From contig JBGSVE010000065.1 in the NCBI GenBank assembly GCA_041753075.1, positions 1 to 64,000 on the forward strand: a DNA stretch of 64,000 nt, in the 5' to 3' direction. The position numbers and the translations under genes were made by a program. Source of the DNA: UBA6163 sp041753075 (GTDB lineage: Bacteria; Planctomycetota; Planctomycetia; Pirellulales; Pirellulaceae). This document shows positions 8,164-17,567 of this stretch, piece after piece (position 1 is the first letter of the stretch; every line of letters begins with the position of its first letter). Below the pieces are notes generated by a model. The model was given only the letters and a program-made list of their open reading frames with translations. It was not told where the DNA came from and did no database searches.

Positions 8164-9285
8164 ATGGCCATGCGAACGTTCACTTTGCGGTCCAGCTTGT
8201 TGGTCATTTGCCTGTTTGCCACGCAACCGAATCCGTCGGTTGCCGCCCCGCCGAGTTTGCTGCGAATTTTCGGCAAAGCACCGGCGGCGATTTCGACCGA
8301 CGGCGGTAAACAGTTGTCCGAAGTCGATGGGCCGTGGATGATTCTGGCCGCATCGTTCGCAGGCGAACCAGGCAAACAACAAGCCCAATCGCTTGCCGAT
8401 GAACTATCGCGCGACTACGGAATGCCCAGTTTCGTTCACGAAGAGAAATTCGACTTCGGTGGCAAAATCGATCGGCCCAACACGGATGGCCGCGTGCTGC
8501 GATATGCCAATCAAAGCAAGTACCAAGCGTACGCCGTTCTGGTCGGTGAATACGACTCCGTCGATCATCCGCAATTGATCCGAGACCTCAAACGGATCAA
8601 AGAATCACAGCCCAAATCGATGAACGGCGATGGCATCGCCGACGCCAAAGAGGATACGCCGCTGGCGGCTGTCCAAAGGCTGCAAAAATCATTGCTAAAG
8701 AAAACGGGCAAGACAGAATCGGGGCCGCTTGCAAACGCCTTTGCGACGACCAATCCGATGTTGCCAGAAGAGTTTTTCAGTGCTCCCGAAATCGATTCGT
8801 TCGTGATGGAATTGAATGACCAAGTCGAACACAGCTTGCTCGAAAACGAAGGCAAATACACCGTCGTCGTTTGTACCTTCGCGGGCTTAGGAACGATCGT
8901 CGGCGGCAAGCAAGAGAAAGCATTCCAGCCCAGCAGCGAACGGATGGACGGCTACGCCGCAAGCGCGAACAAAATGGTCTTGGAATTGCGCAAGATCGGC
9001 GTCGAGGCTTATCAATTCCACGATCGCAATCGCAGCCTTGTGACCATTGGTAGCTTTACGGATCTTGGTCGCCAGATGCCCGATGGTGGCTTCGAATACG
9101 ATCCCGCGATTCGCAAAGTAATGGAAACCTATTGCGCCGGGAACCAATCTCAACCAACCAAATTTGGTCCCGGCATCGCGGCCAATCATATCGCCAACAT
9201 CCCGTATGATATTCAACCGTTGCCGATTGCCGTACCCAAGAAATCAAAGCGCAGTCTGTTCATCGGCAAGCTCGGTATGCGCTAA
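8164..9285 (+). CDS. Secreted protein with two SPOR-like segments
   Basis: A 373-residue exported protein with a signal peptide (MAMRTFTLRSSLLVICLFA, cleavage near VAAPP). Two segments have the look of SPOR-type peptidoglycan-binding repeats. One, about residues 60-110, has WMILAASFAGEPGKQQAQSL. The other, about 240-305, has YTVVVCTFAGLG, then KMVLELRKIGVEAYQFHD and SLVTIGSFTDLG. The fold assignment is inference from this pattern and is not secure. It has its own promoter candidate and is followed 20 bp later by rdgB. The ATG at 8164 was chosen over an upstream TTG. Confidence 0.75.
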   Translation: MAMRTFTLRSSLLVICLFATQPNPSVAAPPSLLRIFGKAPAAISTDGGKQLSEVDGPWMILAASFAGEPGKQQAQSLADELSRDYGMPSFVHEEKFDFGGKIDRPNTDGRVLRYANQSKYQAYAVLVGEYDSVDHPQLIRDLKRIKESQPKSMNGDGIADAKEDTPLAAVQRLQKSLLKKTGKTESGPLANAFATTNPMLPEEFFSAPEIDSFVMELNDQVEHSLLENEGKYTVVVCTFAGLGTIVGGKQEKAFQPSSERMDGYAASANKMVLELRKIGVEAYQFHDRNRSLVTIGSFTDLGRQMPDGGFEYDPAIRKVMETYCAGNQSQPTKFGPGIAANHIANIPYDIQPLPIAVPKKSKRSLFIGKLGMR

Positions 9286-9305
9286 CAAGCCGGCCACAAC
9301 TCAAC

Positions 9306-9902
9306 ATGCTTGAACTCATTCTCGGCACTGGCAACCAGCACAAGGTCGTCGAGTTGAGAGAATTGTTGCCGGCAAATCGATTTCGTCTCTATTCACTGGC
9401 CGAAGTCGACAACGCGATCGAAGTTGACGAGACCGGCGACACGTTTGCCGAGAACGCCAGATTGAAGGCGAGTGAACAAGCCAAACATCTTGGCCGGTGG
9501 GTATTGGCCGAGGACAGCGGCCTGTCGGTCGATGCACTTGATGGACGACCTGGCGTGTTGTCGGCGCGGTTCGCCGGCAAGCATGGCGACGACGAAGCCA
9601 ACAACCGGTTGTTGCTGACACAACTCAAAGGCGTGCCGCGTTCGCGACGTGGTGCCGCGTTTACATGCCACGTCTCAGTGGCGGACCCAACGGGCAAGAT
9701 TACCTTGGAAAGTTGGGGAAGTTGTCGCGGCGAGATTGCTACCGAACCGTTTGGTGAAGGTGGATTCGGTTACGATCCGCTATTCATCATTCCCGAATAT
9801 CATCTCACGTTCGCCCAGCTTGGTTCGGCCGTAAAATGTGTGCTCAGCCATCGATCACGAGCGCTACGAAGTTTGCTTCCCGGACTGTGGCGTTTACACT
9901 GA
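9306..9902 (+). CDS. rdgB: Non-canonical purine NTP pyrophosphatase (RdgB/HAM1)
   Basis: A 198-residue cytoplasmic enzyme that hydrolyses XTP, dITP and ITP to monophosphates and so keeps deaminated purines out of DNA and RNA. Family motifs are clear: TGNQHKVVELRELL near the N-terminus, FAENARLKA, the metal/active-site AEDSGLSVDAL segment, and GFGYDPLFI. The C-terminal signature is slightly changed: LGSAVKCVLSHRSRALR instead of the usual MxxxEKNxISHRxxA, with the basic SHR retained. Length is normal. It follows the SPOR-like gene by 20 bp. Confidence 0.93.
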   Translation: MLELILGTGNQHKVVELRELLPANRFRLYSLAEVDNAIEVDETGDTFAENARLKASEQAKHLGRWVLAEDSGLSVDALDGRPGVLSARFAGKHGDDEANNRLLLTQLKGVPRSRRGAAFTCHVSVADPTGKITLESWGSCRGEIATEPFGEGGFGYDPLFIIPEYHLTFAQLGSAVKCVLSHRSRALRSLLPGLWRLH

Positions 9903-10061
9903 TAACCAGCGGCCAGTCACTCACGCTACCGGCGGCTAAAAAGTTGGTGTTGAAAGTCAATTGTTGCCGCGTGGATTTGTTCCGCGTTTCGGTGATGTCC
10001 CGCAGGGATAAGATTTGGACAATTAAATTTGACGACAAGATCAACTTCAATAATAATCCTT

Positions 10062-13000
10062 GTGCGCACGATCACTAAACAATGCGTCGGCCTGCTGGGC
10101 CTCGTCGTGACGATCGTTGGCACAGCGGTCATCGCTGATGAGGTGAATTTCCAACGCGATGTTCGACCCATTTTGGCCGCCAACTGTTTTACTTGCCATG
10201 GCCCGGATGACGAGGCTCGTCAAGCCGGACTGCGCCTTGACGAATCAACCGGTGCAACCGCCGACCTTGGTGGATACCAAGCGATCGATCCCGGAAATCG
10301 CAACGACAGCGAATTGTGGAAACGACTCACCACGTCCGACGCCGGCATGCGGATGCCACCGACAGCATCTCACGAGCCATTAACCCCGTTGGAGATTGAG
10401 ACGCTGGGACGCTGGATTGACGAGGGCGCGGTTTATCAACGTCACTGGGCCTTTGTGCCGCCGCAAAAGATAGCGATTCCGGATGTCACAAATCCGCAAC
10501 AATGTCGCGGCCCGATCGATCGCATGATTCTCGCTCGCCTCGAAGGAAAAAAGCTAATCGCTGCACCGGAGGCAGATCGATACGCACTGGTGCGACGGCT
10601 CTATCTGGACTTAGTCGGTTTGCCACCAACGCCACAAGAGGCCGACGGCTTCGTCGCCGACCAATCGCCGCTTGCTTATGAGCGTTTGGTTGATGCGTTG
10701 CTGGCGTCGCCCGATTACGCCGAACGTTGGACGCGACCCTGGCTCGACTTGGCTCGCTATGCCGACACGAATGGTTACGAAAAAGATCGACCGCGGACGA
10801 TTTGGCCGTATCGCGATTGGGTTTTGAATGCGATCAACGTTGATATGCCGTTCGACGAATTTTCAATTCTGCAAATCGCCGGCGACATGTTGCCTGCTGC
10901 GACGGACAATGATCGCATTGCCACAGGCTTTCATCGCAACACGATGCTCAATGAAGAGGGCGGCATAGATCCGCTGGAGTACCGGTTTCATGCAGTCGTT
11001 GACCGTGTGGCGACAACCGGCATCGTTTGGCTGGGGCTGACCACCGGATGCGCCCAGTGCCACACACACAAGTACGATCCGCTGACACACACCGATTACT
11101 ATTCTTTGTTTGCTTTGTTGAACAACGCGGACGAACCCGAGTTGGATGCCGATGGCGGTGCCATGTCGGAATCACGAAAACAGTTTCTCGATCAAATTCG
11201 CACTGCGGAAGACACCTGGATTGCGGCAAACATAATCGGCGACGAAGTCGACCAAGAAGCCGATTCGCCTGCTTCGAAATTCCGCACCTGGTTCGCTGAC
11301 TTGGTCGCGAAGTCTTCGGCGTGGGTCGTTATGCAACCAGCGACGATTGAAAGTAGTTCGCCGACGCTCAAGTTGCTCGATGACGGATCGGTCTTGGCGG
11401 CGGGTGACATTACGAAACGCGATGTCTATCAATTTCAGTTTGTGGCTCGATCGCCCGATCAATGGGAGGCCGATACCGGCGTTCGTCTCGACAAGATCAC
11501 GGCAATTCGATTGGAGGCATTGCCCCATGAATCGTTGCCGGCCAATGGTCCTGGAATGGCATATTACGAAGGTCGGCGTGGAGATTTTTTTCTCAGCCAG
11601 ATCATTGTTTCCAGTGGCGGCCAGCCGGTTGAGTTGGCCGCCGCGTCGCACAGCTATGGCAAACTCAGCATCGGCTCGGGAAATGCAGACGCCGCGAACG
11701 TTATCGATAGCGACGACTCCACCGGTTGGTCGACTGCGGGCGGCGAGGGTCAACCGCATTCGTTGGTCATCAATTTGGCGAAACCGATTGCGGTCGATCA
11801 ACCGCTGGAAATCAGTTTGTTGTTCGAGCGACATTTCGCGGCGGCACTGGGGCGTTTGCGATTCTCCGTTACGTCAAACGAAGAACCCGCCGTTGCGATG
11901 GTCATTGATTCGGGTCTTGAATCGTTGCTTCATTCCGGTCTGAATGTTTCGCAGCATGAGTATGCCCGACGGTTTTTTCAGACCGCCGAGTCGGTACAAG
12001 ATCAATACGCACCCATCGCGAAGAGGATCGCGCGATTACCGGAGGCCGTGAGAACGTTGGTGATGCGTCAACGCGACAAGAATCCGCGGGCGACGTTTCG
12101 GCATCATCGTGGCGAATACTTGCAACCTCGCGAATCGGTCCCAGCCGCTATCCCCGCTGTGTTCGCACCGCTGGCCGGTCAATTGCCGTTGGATCGTTTG
12201 CAGTTGGCGCAATGGTTGGTTAGCGATGGCAATCCGCTGGTTGGTCGGGTGACCGTCGATCGCGCATGGCGAGAATTCTTTGGCCGCGGAATCGTCCACA
12301 GCGCCGGCGACTACGGAACACAAAGTCCGCCGCCATCGCATCCCGAAGTCTTGGACTACTTGGCAATCGAGTTCATCAATTCCGCTTGGTCAATGAAGCG
12401 ATTGCATCGCGAGATTGTGTTGTCGGCGACTTACCGCCAATCGAATCATCGCCGCGATGAAGTGACGGCGATCGATCCCGAGAACCGGCTGCTTGCTGTC
12501 GGGCCGCGGCGACGTTTGGAATTCGAACGCATTCGCGACGCGATGTTGGCGGCCAGTGGTTTATTGGTGCGGCGACAAGGCGGTCCCAGCGTTTATCCAC
12601 CGCAACCGCAGAGCGTCGTGGCGATGGCTTATGGCAACGAAACTTGGCCCCCGTCCACCGGCGGTGATCGTTATCGTCGCTCGGTCTACACCTTTGCAAA
12701 ACGTACCGCCCCGTTCGCTGCATCGACCATGTTCGATGGGCCAACCGGCGAGCTATGTCTGCCTCGTCGTGATTCGAGCAACTCGCCGTTACAATCTTTG
12801 ACGTTGCTCAACGATCCGATGTTTGTTGAAATCGCGGCGGCAATGGTGGAGGATGTTTTCCGCTGTAGTGCCAACGCCGGGGACGAGGTTATCGCGACGG
12901 AATTGTTCCGGCGATTATTGACCAGGCGACCGACGGACCAGGAGCTTGGCGAAATCATTTCGTTCCGCCGCGCCTTGCCGATTGCCAGCGGCACGGAAAA

Positions 13001-13073
13001 CTACAATGCACAATGTTGGTTGTTGGTTGCCCGGGCGGTAATGAATTTGGACGAGGCGATTACGACACCATGA
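10062..13073 (+). CDS. PSD1/DUF1549/DUF1553 planctomycete cytochrome-type protein
   Basis: An exported protein of about 1003 residues. After a signal peptide comes a cytochrome-c-like planctomycete domain with haem motif CFTCH and the typical GPDDEARQAGLRLDE. Then follow DUF1549 (YLDLVGLPPTPQEAD, ARYADTNGYEKDRPR), a second CxxCH (CAQCHTHKYDP), a discoidin-like insert (about residues 480-590, NVIDSDDSTGWSTAGGEGQ), and DUF1553 (NPLVGRVTVDRAWREFFGRG to the C-terminus). The function is unproven; members of this family are proposed to be redox partners in polysaccharide breakdown. The GTG at 10062 gives a compact signal peptide, while a TTG at 10029 would add 11 residues. The stop overlaps the DUF1501 start by 4 bp, the usual partner arrangement. 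Confidence 0.92.
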   Translation: MRTITKQCVGLLGLVVTIVGTAVIADEVNFQRDVRPILAANCFTCHGPDDEARQAGLRLDESTGATADLGGYQAIDPGNRNDSELWKRLTTSDAGMRMPPTASHEPLTPLEIETLGRWIDEGAVYQRHWAFVPPQKIAIPDVTNPQQCRGPIDRMILARLEGKKLIAAPEADRYALVRRLYLDLVGLPPTPQEADGFVADQSPLAYERLVDALLASPDYAERWTRPWLDLARYADTNGYEKDRPRTIWPYRDWVLNAINVDMPFDEFSILQIAGDMLPAATDNDRIATGFHRNTMLNEEGGIDPLEYRFHAVVDRVATTGIVWLGLTTGCAQCHTHKYDPLTHTDYYSLFALLNNADEPELDADGGAMSESRKQFLDQIRTAEDTWIAANIIGDEVDQEADSPASKFRTWFADLVAKSSAWVVMQPATIESSSPTLKLLDDGSVLAAGDITKRDVYQFQFVARSPDQWEADTGVRLDKITAIRLEALPHESLPANGPGMAYYEGRRGDFFLSQIIVSSGGQPVELAAASHSYGKLSIGSGNADAANVIDSDDSTGWSTAGGEGQPHSLVINLAKPIAVDQPLEISLLFERHFAAALGRLRFSVTSNEEPAVAMVIDSGLESLLHSGLNVSQHEYARRFFQTAESVQDQYAPIAKRIARLPEAVRTLVMRQRDKNPRATFRHHRGEYLQPRESVPAAIPAVFAPLAGQLPLDRLQLAQWLVSDGNPLVGRVTVDRAWREFFGRGIVHSAGDYGTQSPPPSHPEVLDYLAIEFINSAWSMKRLHREIVLSATYRQSNHRRDEVTAIDPENRLLAVGPRRRLEFERIRDAMLAASGLLVRRQGGPSVYPPQPQSVVAMAYGNETWPPSTGGDRYRRSVYTFAKRTAPFAASTMFDGPTGELCLPRRDSSNSPLQSLTLLNDPMFVEIAAAMVEDVFRCSANAGDEVIATELFRRLLTRRPTDQELGEIISFRRALPIASGTENYNAQCWLLVARAVMNLDEAITTP

Positions 13074-14476
13074 CTACAATCGACGTGACGCGCCGTCAAC
13101 TGTTTGGCACCTGCGGGATTGGCATCGGCAAGATTGCCTTGGCGTCGCTGCTGGGCGGTAGCGTGAATCGTGCAGTTGCAAGTTCAACCGCCGGTTCTGG
13201 ATTGCATCATGCCGCGCGTGCCAAGCGAGTTATCTATCTGTTCATGGCCGGTGCTCCCAGCCAATTAGACCTGTTCGATTACAAACCGAAGCTGGTCGAG
13301 TTGGCGGGTAAGCCAATTCCGCCGTCGGTGATTGCGGGCCAGCGCTATGCGTTTATTCAACCCAATGCTGCGGTGTTAGCACCGCGCTTCAAGTTCAAAC
13401 AATACGGCCAATCAGGCGCGGAGTTTTCTGAGATGCTGCCTCATACGGCCAGCGTCGCCGATGACTTGGCGATTGTGCGCAGTGTTCATACGGACCAATT
13501 CAATCACGCGCCGGCACAATTGTTCGTCAACACCGGCAGCGGTTTGCCCGGACGACCCTCGATGGGGTCATGGCTGAGCTACGGAATCGGCAGCGAAGCG
13601 AATGATTTGCCAAGTTTCGTCGTGATGAGCAGCGGCGATAATTTGTCGGGCGGTGCGGCGATGTGGAGCGCCGGATTTTTGCCGGGCGAACACCAGGGAG
13701 TTCCGTTTCGCTCCGGTGCCGATCCGATTTTGCATATCCGCAATCCAGCGGGCGTCAGCGACGCGGTTCAGCGACAGACGCTTGATCTGTTGAATTCGCT
13801 CAATCGTCGCCGGCTTGAGATTGTTGGCGACAATGAAATTGAAACGCGGATCGAAGCCTATGAAATGGCGTTTCGGATGCAATCGCGCGCCCCCGAATTG
13901 GTTGACTTCGATTCAGAAAGCAAGTCAACGCTCGAAATGTATGGTGCCGAGCCGAACAAGCCATCGTTCGCTAACAATTGTCTGCTTGCGCGGCGTTTAG
14001 TCGAACGCGGTGTTCGCTTCGTCCAGCTTTATCATTCTGGCTGGGACCATCACAGCAACGTCGAGGGCGGGCTGCGCAGTACTTGCCAACAGACCGACCA
14101 AGCCTGCGCCGCGCTCGTTCGCGACCTCAAGCAACGGGGACTGTTGGACGACACGCTGGTAGTTTGGGGCGGTGAATTTGGCCGCACGCCGATGGTCGAG
14201 GCCAGCGCGGCGCTCGGACGATCGCTTGGCCGCGATCACCATCCCCAAGCGTTCACGATGTGGATGGCGGGCGGCGGGATTCGCGCCGGGCAAACGATTG
14301 GCCGCACCGATGAGCTCGGCTTTCATCCGATTGAAAGTCCGGTTCACGTTCACGACATTCAAGCGACCATTTTGCACCAGCTTGGTATCGACCACGAACG
14401 TTTAACGTTTCAATATGCCGGTCGTCCCTTTCGTTTAACGGACGTTCACGGCCGCTTAATCAAAGAACTGATGTAG
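13070..14476 (+). CDS. DUF1501 family (sulfatase-like) protein
   Basis: A 468-residue exported protein beginning MTTIDVTRRQLFGTCGIG, whose RRQLF resembles a twin-arginine signal. Family motifs include YLFMAGAPSQLDLFDYKP near the N-terminus, HSGWDHHSN in the middle and WGGEFGRTPM towards the end, the alkaline-phosphatase-superfamily-like core of DUF1501. It is co-translated with the DUF1549/DUF1553 gene through an ATGA overlap. The two are almost always found as a pair in planctomycetes and are presumed to work together outside the cytoplasm. The gene ends directly against the convergent msrQ-like gene. Confidence 0.93.
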   Translation: MTTIDVTRRQLFGTCGIGIGKIALASLLGGSVNRAVASSTAGSGLHHAARAKRVIYLFMAGAPSQLDLFDYKPKLVELAGKPIPPSVIAGQRYAFIQPNAAVLAPRFKFKQYGQSGAEFSEMLPHTASVADDLAIVRSVHTDQFNHAPAQLFVNTGSGLPGRPSMGSWLSYGIGSEANDLPSFVVMSSGDNLSGGAAMWSAGFLPGEHQGVPFRSGADPILHIRNPAGVSDAVQRQTLDLLNSLNRRRLEIVGDNEIETRIEAYEMAFRMQSRAPELVDFDSESKSTLEMYGAEPNKPSFANNCLLARRLVERGVRFVQLYHSGWDHHSNVEGGLRSTCQQTDQACAALVRDLKQRGLLDDTLVVWGGEFGRTPMVEASAALGRSLGRDHHPQAFTMWMAGGGIRAGQTIGRTDELGFHPIESPVHVHDIQATILHQLGIDHERLTFQYAGRPFRLTDVHGRLIKELM

Positions 14477-15124
14477 CTAGTGCTTCATCGCCTTGTGCCG
14501 ATCGCGGCGATGATGCCACACGCGCCAGGCGAGTAGACCGACGATGACGAACATCACGCCGATTTGCAATCGCACGTTGGCTTTGGACTGCAGCCAAAAA
14601 TGAACAGCGGCGAAGATCGCGGCGGGATAGATCAGTCGATGCAGTTTTTTCCAACGGCCAAAACCAATTCGCTGCAGCATCGTCGATGTCGATGTCATCG
14701 CCAGCGGTGATAACAACACGATTGTGGCGAGTCCGAATTGCAGGTAACGACGAGACAACAGCTCGCTTGCGACTTGATCCCAATGCCACTGTTGGTCGTA
14801 GCCAATAAAGATCAACACGTGGGCAAGCGAATAGAAAAACGCCATCAATCCCAACGGCCGACGACAGAAGAACAGACCTTCCCAGCCGGTGATCACGCGC
14901 AGCGGTGTGACGGCCAAGGTTGCAACCAAGAAGCCAATTGCCAGCAGGCCAGTGGTCTGGATCGCTGCCCGAATCGGGTCCACGCCAAAGCGATGCGATT
15001 TTGCGTCAAGCAACAACATCACCAGCGGCACACAGCCGTTGAGCACGACAAACCATTCGGCATAGGTGACAGGCGAACGGGGTTGGCGTAATCGACGTGG
15101 TCGAGTTGACTCAGAAGTTGACAT
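14477..15124 (-). CDS. msrQ: MsrQ-type haem b membrane subunit
   Basis: A 215-residue integral membrane protein of the ferric-reductase-like family that passes electrons from the quinone pool to MsrP. Six hydrophobic segments are visible. Haem-ligand-type histidines occur in FYSLAHVLIFIGYD and in KKLHRLIYPAAIFAAVHFW. The RRPLGLMAFFYSLAH and GRWKKLHRLIY signatures are typical of MsrQ/YedZ. The ATG at 15124 gives normal length. This start lies 106 bases inside the 3' end of the msrP-like gene, in another frame, so the two are tightly coupled. Confidence 0.9.
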   Translation of the reverse strand: MSTSESTRPRRLRQPRSPVTYAEWFVVLNGCVPLVMLLLDAKSHRFGVDPIRAAIQTTGLLAIGFLVATLAVTPLRVITGWEGLFFCRRPLGLMAFFYSLAHVLIFIGYDQQWHWDQVASELLSRRYLQFGLATIVLLSPLAMTSTSTMLQRIGFGRWKKLHRLIYPAAIFAAVHFWLQSKANVRLQIGVMFVIVGLLAWRVWHHRRDRHKAMKH

Positions 15125-15918
15125 ACAGACCACGTCGTGATTGGCTGATGATCCAAGAGGGCAATACGAACGATCGACTTGATGCTCTTGAATCCGTACT
15201 TCCACGGCACCACCAATCGAATCGGCGCGCCGTTTTGCGGTGGCAATCGCCGTCCATACAAGCCCGTCGCCAAAATGGTCAACGGATGGAGCGCCTCATC
15301 AAGCCGCAAACCTTCGGTGTACGGCCACTGCAATTCACCAGGCCGCTGGTTGGGGAATCGCGCGCGATCGAGCAATGTTTCAAACGCCACATATTTTGCC
15401 TGTGGCGTTGGACGAACGTGCTCCAAGAGCGCCGCCAGCGAAAAGCCAGCCCAAGGAATCACCATCGACCAACCCTCGACGCAACGCATGCGATACACAC
15501 GTTGTTCGGCGGAGAATCGTTGTTCGAGATCGACGAGTGAAAACACGGCGGGTCGCTCGACAAGTCCCGAAACTTCGACTGACCAACTATTTGTGTAAAA
15601 ATCCTTGGCCTGGTCCCAGACGAGTTGTTGATCGGTGGTGAACTCGTAAAAATTATTAAGGTGCGTGATGTTGTAAAACGAGCTTGGTGATTGATCGGAA
15701 ATGAACCCGTTTTCGCGAAGCTCCGACCTGGACAGCTTCGCGGCAGCTAGGTTCGGCAACTCCGGTTGTAGTTCGCTGCCGTCATCAATCGGATTGACAA
15801 GACAATACAAGCCTGCGGAAATAGGTAAACTCGCCACCAACGTGGCCGCCTTGATCCATTTTCGACGATTTACAAACAACCGTTCGGTAGTGATTGAGTC
15901 GGTGGGATGCGAATTCAT
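15019..15918 (-). CDS. msrP: MsrP-type molybdopterin methionine sulfoxide reductase, altered C-terminus
   Basis: A 299-residue protein that repairs methionine sulfoxide in exported proteins, using Mo-molybdopterin. The N-terminus has a twin-arginine-like NRRKWIKAATLV. The Mo-ligand cysteine is about Cys146 in YRMRCVEGWSMVIPW, and VPWKYGFKSIKSIVRI is the usual late motif. After ITTW the sequence diverges from the expected MsrP tail (EYGFYANVNPxxxHPRWSQA), ending about 40 residues later in the region overlapping msrQ. The family tail is therefore replaced or lost, and the effect on activity is unclear. The ATG at 15918 was preferred to an upstream TTG. Confidence 0.85.
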   Translation of the reverse strand: MNSHPTDSITTERLFVNRRKWIKAATLVASLPISAGLYCLVNPIDDGSELQPELPNLAAAKLSRSELRENGFISDQSPSSFYNITHLNNFYEFTTDQQLVWDQAKDFYTNSWSVEVSGLVERPAVFSLVDLEQRFSAEQRVYRMRCVEGWSMVIPWAGFSLAALLEHVRPTPQAKYVAFETLLDRARFPNQRPGELQWPYTEGLRLDEALHPLTILATGLYGRRLPPQNGAPIRLVVPWKYGFKSIKSIVRIALLDHQPITTWSVCQLLSQLDHVDYANPVRLSPMPNGLSCSTAVCRW

Positions 15919-15966
15919 CGGCAATCCTTAGGCAAAATGCACTTTTTGAATTTGAGATCGAGTGTA

Positions 15967-16689
15967 ATGGGTAGAAGCTTCGAAGTCCGTAAAGAATCGA
16001 TGGCCAAGACGGCAGGCCAGAAATCGAAGTTGTATTCCAAATACGGGAAACAGCTTTATGTGATGGCCAAGAACGGTGGTGCCGAACCAGCGGGAAATCC
16101 AAGTTTACGAGCGCTGATCGAAAAAGCCAAACGCGACCAAGTTCCCGCGCATGTCATTGACAAGGCGCTCGAAAAGGCCAGCGGCATCGGCGGTGAGGAT
16201 TATGTTCCGGCGCGATACGAAGGCTTTGGTCCAGGCGGTTGCTCGATCATCATCGATTGCTTATCGGACAATAATAACCGCACGATCACTGACGTGCGCA
16301 ATTGCTTTACCAAGACCGGTTCCAAAATGGGAGCGCCCGGTTCGGTGGCGCACGCCTTTGAGCATTTGGCGATTTTGTCATTCAAAGGCAACAACGGCGA
16401 CCAAGTGCTGGAGGCAATGTTGATGGCCGATGTCGACGTCAGCGATGTCGAGTGTGAAGATGGTCAAGTGACATTATTTGCACCGGCGACCGAGTTTTTC
16501 AAAGCCAAGACGGCATTACTCGAAGCGATCCCCAACATTGTCCTGGATGCCGATGAGATCGCGTTCGTGCCCCAGACGCGCACGGAAATCAGCCTCGACG
16601 ATAAGCCAATGTTTGATAAGTTCATTGCGATGTTGAACGACTGTGATGACGTTCAAGAGATTTACCACAATGCGATCCTTCCTCGATAA
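15967..16689 (+). CDS. YebC/PmpR family regulator (YeeN-like branch)
   Basis: A 240-residue protein of the YebC family. It starts MGRSFEVRKESMAKTAGQKS rather than MAGHSKW, which places it nearer the YeeN-like branch. The conserved core is present: NPSLRALIEKAKRDQVPAHV, YEGFGPGGCSIIIDCLSDN, then NRTITDVRNCFTKTG, and VAHAFEHLAIL. YebC proteins have been described as transcription regulators and, more recently, as factors that relieve ribosome stalling at proline stretches; which applies here is unknown. It is divergent from msrP with a 48-bp spacer that must hold both promoters. Confidence 0.92.
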   Translation: MGRSFEVRKESMAKTAGQKSKLYSKYGKQLYVMAKNGGAEPAGNPSLRALIEKAKRDQVPAHVIDKALEKASGIGGEDYVPARYEGFGPGGCSIIIDCLSDNNNRTITDVRNCFTKTGSKMGAPGSVAHAFEHLAILSFKGNNGDQVLEAMLMADVDVSDVECEDGQVTLFAPATEFFKAKTALLEAIPNIVLDADEIAFVPQTRTEISLDDKPMFDKFIAMLNDCDDVQEIYHNAILPR

Positions 16690-16706
16690 ATTCCTCACGA
16701 CTTCTC

Positions 16707-17519
16707 ATGTTTCATTCACGGCTGGTTTGTCCTCGTGCCCACCTATTTCTTGCCGTTTCACTGTTCACATGCTGCGGAAGTTTTTCCCAAAAGGAGGCGA
16801 TGGGCGATGAGCCCCTTGAGGCAAAGACCCAGCTTGACATCGACATGGACAGCAGCCTCCAGCGGTACAGCGTTTTCGTCGGCGATGAAAAGCAACCGAT
16901 GACCGTGTTGCCTGTTTTGAGCTGGAACAATCCACTCGCGGGCAGCTTTGGAAAATGTCGTTCAGTCATCTATTTGCACGAGGGCCAAGCCAAAGCCGTC
17001 TGTTGCATTTGGTCGACCGAGGCAAGTATTTATCACGAGTTTGGCTCGCTGACTCGGGCGAGTTTGCGTGGCGAACTCGATACAAAAAAGATCTGGGAGT
17101 TTGCTGCGGGCTCAGTTGAGTTCCGCCCCGTTCCTGACGCCGACCCACCAGCGGCGGAATCTCGTCGACGGTTATTGCAGATGAAAGTTTTGATCCAACG
17201 TTTCGCTGCGATTGAAACGATGAGTCGCAAGGGCGAACCGACGCGCGAGCAATTGCGAATGCTTCCGACGCCGCTTTACCGTTACGAAAAGGAATCGGCG
17301 GAGGTCGTCGACGGTGCCGTATTCGGCTTCGTACATACCACCGACCCCGAGGCGCTCGTCGTTTTAGAAGCCGTTCGTGCCGCCGAGACAATGCGGTGGG
17401 ATTACCTGTTCGTCCGCCGCACGACCATGCCGGTCATCGGTCAGCTTGATGACAAGACGGTGTGGAGTACTGATACCGACGGCTACAAGACGTTCAATCA
17501 ATTGCCCTACTCGCCGTAA
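16707..17519 (+). CDS. Exported protein of unknown function
   Basis: A 270-residue protein with a hydrophobic N-terminal segment (HLFLAVSLFTCCGSFS) that looks like a signal peptide; TCCG could be a weak lipobox. The body is a mixed alpha/beta sequence without catalytic signatures. The most conserved-looking segment is VVDGAVFGFVHTTDPEALVVLEAV near residue 200. It lies 17 bp after the YebC gene and is probably in its operon. I do not recognise the family. Confidence 0.7.
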   Translation: MFHSRLVCPRAHLFLAVSLFTCCGSFSQKEAMGDEPLEAKTQLDIDMDSSLQRYSVFVGDEKQPMTVLPVLSWNNPLAGSFGKCRSVIYLHEGQAKAVCCIWSTEASIYHEFGSLTRASLRGELDTKKIWEFAAGSVEFRPVPDADPPAAESRRRLLQMKVLIQRFAAIETMSRKGEPTREQLRMLPTPLYRYEKESAEVVDGAVFGFVHTTDPEALVVLEAVRAAETMRWDYLFVRRTTMPVIGQLDDKTVWSTDTDGYKTFNQLPYSP

Positions 17520-17567
17520 TTCGGCTGAATCAATCTCCTGGAGCAGCGCGGTACTGTTGATCGCTGA

